Of a DNA stretch of 64,000 bases, positions 1-9,835 are shown piece after piece. Positions within the stretch are counted from its first letter, which is position 1. Each line of letters opens with the position of its first letter. The notes beneath the pieces are model-generated. The model ran no database searches. It was not told where the DNA came from and worked only from the letters and a program-made list of their open reading frames with translations. This DNA comes from Rana temporaria (Eukaryota > Chordata > Amphibia > Anura > Ranidae). The DNA lies in NCBI RefSeq assembly GCF_905171775.1, contig NC_053491.1, positions 399,259,838-399,323,837 on the forward strand, in the 5' to 3' direction. Both the position numbers and the translations under genes were made by a program.

Positions 1-1358
1 AGGTCAGGGACTGATAAGAATAAACAGTATGTAAAGTGCTGTAGTAAATAAAATATCTATGGTAAATTTGCCATGTGTGCACTGTCTTCTAGCTAGAGGG
101 AATGTGGAACAATTCATCCTCAAATTTCACTGCAAAAGCACGGTTGACTTCATTCCTGCATTCCTGCCCTGTGTTTGCAGTACAGATAAGAAGGCGTCTC
201 AGTCATTAATCAGTGAGGGAGCAGGGGCAGATCAACTGTTGAGAGAATGATTGTATAGGAGTAAGTACTTCTATTGTGAACTTAATGGCTAATCTTTTAT
301 GAAAGAATATCAGCTGCTCTCCACTTAGCTCCTCCTACAGTATTCCTTAATAATCAATGCTTAGACTGCACACAATAACGTCTCCACACACCAACACACA
401 CACACATCTCTCCCCCCCTTGATGCACTTCGCCACTCCTGGCCTGCTCACTAGGATATAATGGCCAGAACCCAGGTTGTTCATGAGACAAGAAAGAGCCA
501 GTCCAATACAGAAGAAGAGGCCAGTCTCGAGCGGAGCTCTATGTGTGCTAATGTTTTATGTTACACCCATATTAAGGGTAATGAATGAAATATGGTATAA
601 AACACCGTCCTCTAAACCTAGTCCTCCCCCTAAACCTAATGTGCTTCTTGCTGCAGGTTTGTATTTATTTTTAGTTTTTCTTTTTCATTTTTTACATTTC
701 TGCATAGCTCCATCTGCACAGCCATGTCAATGAGGCCTGTCATTGTTTAAAAATAGAGTGTGCTGAATATCCCTATTACCCCCAGCTAGTTCCACAGCTC
801 CATACAGCCCCGAGGCTGGCGGTAAACATTGATACATTGTACTCACTGGTCATGGGTGCAATACCCTACAGGCTTTAATGAAAAAAAAATGTTGTAAATG
901 CACATTGATCATAAGTTGATAGTTGCTGTATTTACTATTTACTGAATTGCTTCATGTGGTCTACTACTTCAGAGGTTAGTAACTTGTAAAGTTCAATTAC
1001 TGTTCAATTACTGTTTGTTAATAATATGTAAATAATTGAATGCCCCTGGCAGGTCAAGAATTTAAAGTGCATATGCCAAAAGAGATCAAGTAGATTTTAG
1101 AGTAGAATACATTTCTTCTGAATGGGGATTGGGGAGCCCATCCACAACCCCTATATTGGGTTACAAGGGTAAAATACTACCCCTTCCCCAATACATTACT
1201 GTAATGATGGAATATAAGTACAGAATAGATGGGCACTTAATTGTGCTTGTCACAAATATTACCAAACATTTTTTTTCATTTAATTTAAGTTTTTATCATA
1301 ATATACACATTTTGAAAATGGCACATTGAATATGAACAGGTCTGCATAGATTCCTGAG
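1..1358. other. No gene or element recognised
   Basis: AT-rich sequence with a short CA-rich stretch near 390-410. Open frames are under 90 codons with no recognisable domain. Confidence 0.5.
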
Positions 1359-1373
1359 CAAATAGAGTGCAAA

Positions 1374-1521
1374 TGAAGAAAGAAATGTTTGGACAGCCGC
1401 ACTCTGGAAAAACCTTCTCGGTTGCCTTTTATTGATAAAAGTTATCAAACACCATACATCACAGCAAAGACAGGGGCATACAGCTGACGTTTCGCACTAC
1501 AATCAGTGCTTACTCATAGCT
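1374..1521 (-). mobile_element. Short retroposon R1 with 15-bp target-site duplication
   Basis: The 15-bp direct repeat CAAATAGAGTGCAAA flanks this 148-bp insert (1359-1373 and 1522-1536). Inside, the minus strand reads CTATGAG, a hairpin with stem GCACT/AGTGC, then GAAACGTC. This resembles a hammerhead core lacking one base. Repeats of this length indicate target-primed reverse transcription. It is grouped with 44919-45267, 47444-48195 and 56089-57370. Confidence 0.7.
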
Positions 1522-1536
1522 CAAATAGAGTGCAAA

Positions 1537-1946
1537 CATAAGGATCTAGTAAAATATTGTACATTAAGCAAAACTATGAACCTTTAATGTATACAGCAGG
1601 CATTATTTTGGCACCAGGGTAAACTCAGTGACTAGGTGGTTAAAGATGAACAAACAGCACAGTACAATGCTGATTTTTTTTTTTTTATGATAACCTGACC
1701 AAAGTAGGCAATGACACATTGTCATTACAGTTTTGCCAATAATATGTTAAATGGGCATAACTTTGCCCTCCTTGCACAAACACCAATAACCCACAATAAT
1801 AAAACATTGATATTTGAATGTGATGTGCTTTTTTCATGAAAACTATAGTTATGTTATCAATTTGTAATTGTGGTCATTTTGCTTCCCTTTCTTACCTGGG
1901 GTCCTTAGCTATGGGTAATGAGAACTAAAAGGAGAAGATGGTTTGT
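1537..1946. other. No feature recognised
   Basis: AT-rich DNA with a poly-T tract near 1675; nothing coding or repeated elsewhere in the window was seen. Confidence 0.45.
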
Positions 1947-1950
1947 TTAA

Positions 1951-2841
1951 CCACTTGCTTACTGGGCACATATACCCCCCTCCTGCCCAGGTGAAATTTC
2001 AGCTTCAAGCACTGCGTCGCTTTAACTGACAATTGCGCAGTTGTGCGACGTGGCTCCCAAACAAAATTGATGTCCCTTTTTCCCCACAAATAGAGCTTTC
2101 TTTTGGTGTTATTTGATCACCTCTGCGGTTTTTATTTTTTGCGCTATAAACAAAAAAAGAGCCGCAGTTTTGAAAAAAAAATCAATATTTTTTACTTGTG
2201 TATATATTGTGTCACCGGCGCTCATCTGTGGTTTTAAAATTAGTTATCTGCTGCAGTTTCAGTGAACACCTCTAAAAAGAAGTGAGAAAATTATATAAAA
2301 AATGTTTTTTATATGTATGTACATATAATACTGCACTGATTCTGTGCAAAAAAATGGGTGTCATCTTTGTGTTGGTATTTATATCGGTGGGAAAACACAG
2401 AGCAGTTACGCTGGACAGACTAGTGCCAGTCAGAGTAGGCACGGATACATGTGAGTTTTATATGTTTTCTGAATAAACCTATTTTGGAAAGAAAAAACAG
2501 CAGGAGTGCTATGGAACAAGGAGAAACATCCCTGGCTGATATTGCTATAGGCATTAATTACATCTTGGTCTGGTGAGCGCATATTTTATAAAGAGGTGGT
2601 GTTGACACAACGGGTGAAAAGTCACGAATACTTGATTTGATCTTCATATGGGATTCCTATTGGAATTTGCATTTATTTTTATTTTTATTTAAAGAGAAAT
2701 AGACTGTTTTTTGGCACTTTTTATTTATTGGTTGATTTAATATAATTTATGGGTTGGATCACTTTTTGCTAGAGCATATTGGTATGTACTTATTTACTTA
2801 TTGATTTGTTAAAAATCTGCAGGTGTATTATATTATTATCA

Positions 2842-2892
<51 letters not shown>

Positions 2893-3572
2893 TGCACAGA
2901 ATCAGCGCAGTATTATATGTACATACATATAAAAAACATTTTTTATATAATATTTTTTACTTTTTGCTATAACAAATAGCCCAATTTAAAAAAAAAAAAA
3001 AAATTCTCAGTCTAGGCCGATACGTATTCTTCTACATATTTTTGGTAAAAAAAAAAAAATCGCAATAAGCGACTGGTTTGCGCAAAAGTTATAGCGCCTA
3101 CAAAATAGGGGACAGAATTTTTTTTTTTTATTATTTATTTTTTCTAGTAATGGCGGCACCATTCAAATTTACACTGCGATCAGTGCTATAAATATTCACT
3201 AGTTACTGTATAAATGTGACTGTCAGGGAAGGGGTTAACACTAGGGGGCGAGGAAGGGGTTAAATGTGTACCCTGCATAGTGTTTCTAACTGTGGGGGAA
3301 GGGGACTGACTGGGGAAGGTGACCGATCTGTGTCCCTATATACAAGGGACACAGCATCGATCTCCTCTCTCCCTGACAGGACGTGGATCTGTGTGTTTAC
3401 ACACACAGATCCACGACCTTGTCTGTGTAACCGCCGTCCGCGGGTGCTGGCGGACATCGCGGCCGCCAGGCGCGGCGGGCAGGCTGGAGGCCGGAGGCCG
3501 TATATAGACGGCCTCCCAGCAATTGGGATCCACACTGCGGCCGTAGAAAGTCGTACGGCCGGCAGCAAGTGG
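1951..3572 (+). mobile_element. TTAA-flanked MITE (CCACTTGC/GCAAGTGG termini), piggyBac-type target site
   Basis: TTAA is present on both sides (1947-1950, 3573-3576) with inverted termini CCACTTGC and GCAAGTGG. The interior carries the block CACAAATAGAGCTTTCTTTT plus GATCACCTCTGCGG, which recurs near 17.6, 26.6, 46.85, 48.9 and 53.4 kb. The right third holds GC-rich palindromic sequence (3300-3560). TTAA duplication with C-rich termini is typical of piggyBac-mobilised non-autonomous elements. No transposase is present. Confidence 0.75.
2290..2951. mobile_element. Nested insertion with ~55-bp terminal inverted repeats
   Basis: The ~55-bp sequence starting ATTATATAAAAAATG at 2290 recurs inverted, ending at 2951, with one or two mismatches (GCACTGATT versus GCGCAGTAT region). 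The segment interrupts the poly-A/T tract of the surrounding TTAA MITE. It includes a (TA)n microsatellite at about 2846-2885. Class unknown. Confidence 0.55.
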
Positions 3573-3816
3573 TTAAAGTGTAAATCCGTAAAAAGAACAT
3601 CTCCATTACAAAGATTTTAACAAAAAAAAAATTCTGAATCAATTTGTTTGTTTTACCATGTCCTTTCTAAAACTGATTTCATACTGCAAGTAAGCAGTGT
3701 CTGAATTTTTTGACCATGGTAGAACATTATGAAGCTTTATACCATCTACAGATGTACATGGAAAGGCCATTTAATACAATTAAATTAGGGAAATTATTGT
3801 GTTGTTCGATAATATA

Positions 3817-5233
3817 TAGTGTTGCTCACGAATATTCGTATTGCGAATATTCGGCTCGAATATGGCATATTCGAGTATTCGCGATATATTTCGAATTTCG
3901 CGGTGAATATTCGCGATTCCGAATATTCGCATTTTTTCAATTTTATTTTTAAAACAGATCACATCCTATCGACGTCTAAAAGCATTGCTGGTATGATTAG
4001 AGACCCTGGGCCGAGTAGCTAAGCTGAGGCGATCCTTTTATGTTGCCGAATTTAAAAAAAGAAAAATTGCGAATTTTCGCTAATGCGAATGCGAAAATGA
4101 TTGCGAATTTTCGATAACTGTGGTAGGAGAACTCTGATTGTCTCTGATGCAAAAGGGGGGGGCTTTGTGTATGTTTCTGTTATGAATATTTGTATGTTTG
4201 ATATTATTTTTTTTTGTAAGAAGGAAAAAATTGCGCATACCTTAAAAAAAGGGGAGAATACAGCAGCAACTCAAAAATGTTATACAACATAAATTAATAC
4301 AAGACAGAAAATGGAGTCGCTCTACAAGAATAAAAAATATGTCTAGTGACAAGACATGTGGGCAAATTATAAAATAAGCAAGCACAAATAACTTGTGAAA
4401 TACACAGTGAAACAAATATTTAAAGAAATATAGTCCCAATAATAGAAAAATAATCTTTCATAAAAATGTCTTTGATATGTGAAGTGAAAAAAAGTCCAAA
4501 GCATGCAGCATGAACGTGTTCAATCTTCAAGGTGTTTGATTGACAAACGGCTGTGACAGATGGATAGAGTAAAGAATCACCACCAATGCAAAACACTTTT
4601 TATTTTCTATTGTAAAATATCAAAAATATTCTGAGCCAATCAGAGTGCTCCTTCCGCATTTGCCGAATATTCGCAATTATTTTGTATTGTAAAATATCAA
4701 GAATATTCTGAGCCAATCAGAGTGCTCCTTCCGCATTTGCCGAATATTCGCAATTATTTTGTATTGTAAAATATCAAGAATATTCTGAGCCAATCAGAGT
4801 GCTCCTTCCGCATTTGCCGAATATTCGCAATTATTTTGTATTGTAAAATATCAAGAATATTCTGAGCCAATCAGAGTGCTCCTTCCGCATTTGCCGAATA
4901 TTCGCAATTCTTTTGTATTGTAAAATATCACGAATATTCTGAGCCAATCAGAGTGCTCCTACAGCATTTGTCGAAATTGCGCAGTAAATATCGCATTCGC
5001 ATTTTGCGAAATTTCGAAAAAATATCAAGAATATTCTGAGCCAATCAGAGTGCTCCTACCGCAGTTATCGAAATTTCGCAATTATTTTCGCATTCGCAAT
5101 AGCGAAAATTCGCAATCATTTAATTTCGATAAAATATCACGAATATTCGAATTTAGCGAATATATCTCGAATATTCGACTATATATTCGAGATATATTGC
5201 GAAATCGAATATGGCGTATTCTGCTCAACACTA
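3817..5233. mobile_element. Non-autonomous hAT element (TAGTGTTG termini) with perfect 8-bp duplication
   Basis: Terminal repeats TAGTGTTGCTCA and TGAGCA-type CAACACTA are flanked by the identical 8-mer ATAATATA at 3809-3816 and 5234-5241. An 8-bp duplication is the hAT hallmark. The interior is dominated by GAATATTCG-type palindromic words and a 77-bp tandem array. No transposase frame. A second copy lies at 23095-23744. Confidence 0.8.
4611..4975. repeat. 77-bp tandem repeat array inside the hAT element
   Basis: The word GAGCCAATCAGAGTGCTCC recurs at about 4633, 4710, 4787, 4864 and 4941, a constant 77-bp period. A sixth, diverged copy starts at about 5038. Neighbouring units differ by only a few bases, so amplification is recent. 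Confidence 0.85.
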
Positions 5234-5241
5234 ATAATATA

Positions 5242-5564
5242 TATTTTTAGTTTGTTTAGGTAGCACGGAAAGTAGATAAAACCTGTGTTCATTTTTATTT
5301 TTTGTGCCTGTATTTTTTTGCCGAGATTTATTTTCTTGTTCTGGGAGACAGGACAGGAATTGGGAGGATAAAGCTGTAAATTGAGAGTATATTCACTTGT
5401 TCTGATGACAGCTGTAAAATTTAGAAATGTCTATTACCTTCTGTTTCAGCCTTCAACCTTCAACCTTCTGATCACCAGGTCAAATAGAAAAGATAAATCT
5501 CTCCACTGGGAAACACAGAGAGCAGTACAAAACCTGACCGACATTCTAACATATCCAATACCTA
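5242..5564. other. No feature recognised
   Basis: AT-rich spacer between the hAT element and the Penelope 3' end; no supported gene. Confidence 0.4.
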
Positions 5565-5574
5565 AGACACAATT

Positions 5575-5675
5575 AAGTACTGTCCGTGATACTTTTTTTA
5601 TTTGCACTAAAATACATAGTTTCAGGACAAGCTTTTGGGGTATGTCCTCTTCATCAAGGTCTTAGCAGTACTCAT
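5575..5675 (-). ncRNA. Hammerhead-like motif in Penelope 3' end
   Basis: The minus strand shows, in order: AGTACTG (5' arm of stem I), CTTGATGA (5651-5658), a stem AGGACA/TGTCCT (5624-5629 with 5643-5648), GAAAC (5619-5623), and a distal ATC followed by CAGTACT, which pairs with the first arm. This is type-I hammerhead order, with the consensus CTGATGA altered by one base. Hammerheads are known in Penelope-like elements. Activity of this copy is doubtful. Confidence 0.45.
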
Positions 5676-5802
5676 TCACAAAATTTTAGCAGAATGTTAC
5701 AAAAAAAAAAAAGAAGATAATCTCTGAGGTAACGAAAAAAAATAAAATAAGCAAACACAAGCACAACTGTAAATGGCAATAGTAATAAAAGAGGCATGGT
5801 TA

Positions 5803-6194
5803 TCTCCTTAAAGCGGTTGTAAACCCGCATATACATTTTTTTATTAACCCTGCAAGGCAAAAGCCATAATGAGCTAGTATGCACCGCATGCGCGCGGGAG
5901 ATTTCAATCCGGCATGGGTCGGCGGGGCCGGCCCTTCAGCCGAGGATCCCCCCTGCGCATGCGCCACTGCAATCAGCGGTGCATTGCGAGGGGAATATCT
6001 CCTAAACCGTACAGGTTTAGGAGATATTCTTTATACCTACAGGTAAGCCTTATTATAGGCTTACCTGTAGGCAAAAGTCAAAAAAGTGGGTTTACAACCA
6101 CTTTAACTGCTACTATTTATAATGACTATGTTTATTGACAATATATGCTTGTAATTTAGAAAATTTAATAAACAAATAAAAAAAAAAAAAAAAA
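5803..6194 (+). mobile_element. Polyadenylated retroposed insertion containing a TTAA MITE
   Basis: The direct repeat AGGCATGGTTA occurs at 5792-5802 and 6195-6205. Just before the right copy lies a run of about 18 A preceded by AATAAA-type signals, so a polyadenylated transcript was inserted here. Its 5' part is a TTAA-flanked MITE (5812-6102; TTAA at 5808-5811 and 6103-6106; termini AGCGGTTGTAAACCC / GGGTTTACAACCACT). Confidence 0.65.
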
Positions 6195-6350
6195 AGGCAT
6201 GGTTAGTGAGATAAGACAGAGGGAGAGCTATAGACTGGTAGGGGGGATGATAGTCACAGAGGGGGTCGTAAAACTGTTGGGTAATGGGTGAGAAAACCCA
6301 TATCTAAATTCAAGCTGTTATTTTCTGTGTCAAATAGAACTATCATTCAG

Positions 6351-6961
6351 AGACCTCGTACACACGACGGTTTTCCTCAACAGAATCCATCAAGAAACTT
6401 GGTAGCAGATCTTTTTTGCTGAGGAAAACGGTCGTGTGTATGTTTTTCATCGAGAAAACTGTCGAGGAACTCGATGAGAAAAAATGAGAACAAGTTCTCT
6501 TTTTCCTCGTTGGGAGTCTCAATTTCCTTGTCGTGTTCCTCGTCGGGCTGGTTTTCGATGAGAAACACGTTCGCGTGTATGCTAAGAAACCCACGCATGC
6601 TCAGAATAAAGTATGAGACGGGAGCGCACCTTTGGTTTAAAAGTAGCGTTTGTAATGGAGATAGCACATTCGTCACACTGTAACAGACTGAAAAGTGCAA
6701 ATCGTCTCTTACCAAACTTTTACTTAACACGCAGTAACATGAGATTAGCGAAAGCAGCCCCAGGGGTTGTGCCAATGGAATCGAACTTCCCCTGCTGTCG
6801 TATGTGTTGTACGTCACCGTGTTTGAGAACTAGGAGATTTGGTCTTGACAGTGTGTACGCAAAGAAAGCTTGTCAAGTTTCTCCACAAGCCTGACAAGGA
6901 ACTCGTCGAGGAAAACGATGTTTCATTTACGACGAGTTCCTCGGTGGTGTGTACGAGGCCT
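6351..6961. mobile_element. Palindromic MITE, CCTCGTACACACGAC type
   Basis: The ends read as inverted copies of CCTCGTACACACGAC and the subterminal GAGGAAAAC-type words are also inverted. It is inserted in the Penelope copy, whose homology resumes on the right. The interior shares a block near 6610-6740 with the element at 20991-21588 and with 50621-51165. No coding capacity. Confidence 0.7.
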
Positions 6962-8160
6962 CAGTTCAAAAGTTTTCCTTTAAGAACTAAGACATTGAGG
7001 TCTTCCATGGAGTGATCCAATTGTGAGAAATGATGTCCCACAGGTGTGCAGAAACGTCTTTATTTTCCTTGGTGATGTGTCTGTGCACAGTCATCCTCGC
7101 TTGCAAATTCTGTCCTGTTTCACCAACACGAGATCCTTTGCTACATATTTTGCATTGGATGAGGTACACAACATTACTGGAGGTACATAGTATGCATAAA
7201 GAAAAAGATAAAAATCACTGTGTGATTACTTCAGCTGGAGATAGAGGAGAGTATCCTAAAAGGAATCAGATACCTGAAACTCTATCTCATGCATTATACA
7301 AAGTCAAATCACCCCCATACAGTTAATACAGGAGGTGGATGGTAGCGTGATCTCAGACATATACGCATATATTTAAGGAGGACTAAAGCCTCTACAAAGA
7401 AATCTTCAAAGAGCATCAATTGGTCAGTTCTTAACAGCTTTATTAAGGTATTTTAGATACAAATACAAGGAAAAATTACAAAAACCTCTGACATAACAAA
7501 AAAGTTAAAATTACAAAGTTGTCAAAACCAGACAAGAAAGCTGTTGCAGACACCCACACAGACCACACATCCACCATCCACTCATCCAATCCGATTTAAT
7601 ACAATCCGATTCCGGTTTAACCTCCCTAGCGGTAATCCTGAGTGTGGCCCGGGGTGAAATTTCATTACCAAGAGCAGTAACCCCCGAGCCACACTCGGGA
7701 TCGCATCGCAGGATCCATGTACAGGTTACTTACCTTGTCCCCTGGATCCTGCGATGTCTTCCCGATGTGTGTGCGAGCCGCCGCATCTCAGCTGTGTCTC
7801 ACTCGATTCACATTGGCGAGCTCCGTTCCCTGCGAGCGTTGGACGGAGCTCAGCGCCAAATACAAAAACTGAAAAACACAGTATAAATTCAGTATTCTGT
7901 AATCTTACGGATTACAGTACTGTATCAAATAATTACACATCCCCTTTGTCCCTAGTGGTTTGTCCAGTGCCCTGCATGCAGTTTTATATTATAAATACTG
8001 TTCTTTCTGCCTGGACCTTGAGATTGTCCATAGCAACCAAAAAGTGTCCCCTTACATCAAAAGTGGTTTTAGACCAGCTAGAAAACAGCGATAATAAATT
8101 AAAATCACTCGCAGAATTGAGCGATAGTGATTTGTGGAGAAATTCATCATCAAACACTAA

Positions 8161-8572
8161 TGCCCTGTACACACGATCGGTTTGTCTGATGAAAACGTAC
8201 CCATGGACTGTTTTCATCGGATGAACCGATCGTGTGTGGGCCCCATCAGTTTTTTTCCCATCGGTGAAAAAAAATAGAACCTGTTTTAAAATTTTCGTAT
8301 GGTTAAAAAACTGATAGAAAAAAACGATCGTCTGTGGGGAAATCCATCGGTCAAAAATCCACGCATGCTCAGAATCAAGTCGATGCATGCTCGGAAGCAT
8401 TGAACTTCATTTTTCTCTGCACGTCATTGTGTTTTACGTCACCGCGTTGGACATGATCGGATTTTTAACCGATGGTGTGTAGGCATCTGATGAAAGTCTG
8501 CTTCATCAGATATCTGATGAAAAAATCCATCAGTTCGTTTTCATCAGACGAACCGATCGTGTGTACAGGGCA
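8161..8572. mobile_element. Palindromic MITE, TGCCCTGTACACACGATCGG type (nested)
   Basis: It begins TGCCCTGTACACACGATCGG and ends with the inverted copy; internal CATCAG/CTGATG words are also mirrored. Relatives in the window are 25523-25713, 39868-40237 and 58357-58771. Target duplication is unclear, perhaps 2-3 bp. Confidence 0.75.
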
Positions 8573-8792
8573 TTAAAGTAATGACAGCTACAATTCTGCA
8601 ACTCAGCAAATTTCAGTGTTTTTGATTTGATTGCGTTATTGAATCATTTTTATTATTATTATATTATTAATAGTTATAATTATTTATATTTTTTTATTAT
8701 ATTATAATTAATGATTTCGCGCTTCAAACTTTATCATACCCAAGATGTCTACTAGACTCTTGTTTGGACAGATTTAAGTGAGTTATTTCTAA

Positions 8793-9202
8793 TGCCTCGT
8801 ACACATGATCAGTTTTTCTGTCAGGAAAACCGCTGGGTTTTTTTCAGCAGGAAAACGGCTGAAATTTGTCTTGCATACACACGATTACTCAAATCTTGCT
8901 GAAATTCCGAACGTCAAGAACGCAGTGACGTACAACACGTACGACGACCCGAGATCAATGAAGTTCTCTTCTGCTTTATTCTGAGCATGCACGTTTTTTT
9001 GCGCGTCGTAATTGTATACAGACGAACGCGGTTCGCAATAGGAATTTTTCCTGGCACGAAAATTGAGATCCTGCTCTCAATCTTTTCTTGGCAGGAAAAC
9101 TGACATGAAAAGTGTAATGGAGCATACACATGGTCGGTTTTCCTGACAAAAACCTCACATCGCACTTTTTCTGTCAGGAAAACTGATCGTGTGTACAAGG
9201 CA
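8793..9202. mobile_element. Palindromic MITE, TGCCTCGTACACATGATC type (nested)
   Basis: Starts TGCCTCGTACACATGATC and ends with the inverted counterpart; internal TCAGGAAAAC words face each other. It is a distinct subfamily from the 8161-8572 element and lies in the same TTAA host element. Confidence 0.72.
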
Positions 9203-9306
9203 TAAGAATTACAGGCCTAAAATATAAAATGCCAAATTTCCATGCAAAACATTGTACCACTTTCAGCATTACAAATTTGACATAATCATACCGCCAGGGA
9301 GGTTAA

Positions 9307-9835
9307 TGAGAAAGGCACTAGTGCAAATGGCTGCAGATGGAGTATAAGGTGTCTGCATCTGCTTTCTTGTCTGGCTTTGACAACGATGGAGCAATAGTGC
9401 ATGAGATAGAGTTTGAGGTATCTGATCTGTACCTCCAATAATGTTGTGTACCTCAAAGGGAGGATGAATTTGCACAGACACACCATCAAAGAACATACAA
9501 AAGATGAGTTATGCACACCTGTGGGGCATTATTTCTCACAATGGCATCACACCATAGAAGACCACAATGTCTTAGTTCCTAAAGGAAATTTCAAAACTAT
9601 TCAGGAAAGTAATTTGACACAAAAATAATGGTCTGAATTTAGATATGGGTTTTCCCACCCATGGCCCAACAGTTTCATGACCCCCTCTGTGACTATCACC
9701 CCCCCTAAAAACTTTTGAGAATCAGTACTGCTAGGACCTTGAAGATGGGGACATAACCCAAAAGCTTGACCTGAAAAATAGTATGTTAGTTCAAATACAA
9801 AAAGTATCACAGACAGTGCTCAGTTGTTTCTGTCG
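9307..9835 (+). pseudogene. Penelope-like element 3' fragment, plus strand
   Basis: Frame 9413-9628 contains GRMNLHRHTIKEHTKDE and then TPVGHYFSQ with HTIEDHNVLVPKGNFKT, the C-terminal GIY-YIG region of a Penelope-like element. Downstream, 9718-9830 is a decayed version of the hammerhead-like 3' end at 5575-5675. It faces the copy at 5565-7330 in inverted orientation across the TTAA element. Non-functional. Confidence 0.65.

Larger units (their letters stand above)
5565..7330 (-). pseudogene. Penelope-like element 3' end (GIY-YIG remnant), interrupted
   Basis: Minus-strand frame at 6987-7169 reads MYLIQCKICSKGSRVGETGQ and continues with an LQARMTVHRH segment. This is the GIY-YIG endonuclease signature of Penelope-like retroelements (YLI-C plus Y/RVGET-x-Q). 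The 3' end near 5565 carries a hammerhead-like motif. The copy is broken by a polyadenylated insertion (5803-6194) and a palindromic MITE (6351-6961). Stops and frameshifts make it non-functional. An inverted partner lies at 9307-9835. Confidence 0.7.
7621..9302. mobile_element. TTAA-flanked MITE with CCTCCCT(A/G)GCGG termini
   Basis: TTAA at 7617-7620 and 9303-9306 with termini CCTCCCTAGCGG and CCGCCAGGGAGG. The same element occurs in the opposite orientation at 17861-18722, uninterrupted. This copy carries two younger palindromic MITEs (8161-8572 and 8793-9202). The TTAA target suggests piggyBac-type mobilisation. Confidence 0.78.

Noticed and set aside
4633..5038. Possible CRISPR-like array (regular spacing of a repeat)
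   Set aside because: Spacers are as conserved as the repeats, so it is a plain 77-bp tandem array in a hAT element, and the genome is eukaryotic.
6377..6817. 146-codon minus-strand frame as a gene
   Set aside because: It lies wholly in a palindromic MITE also present at 20991-21588, where the corresponding frame is shorter and shifted.
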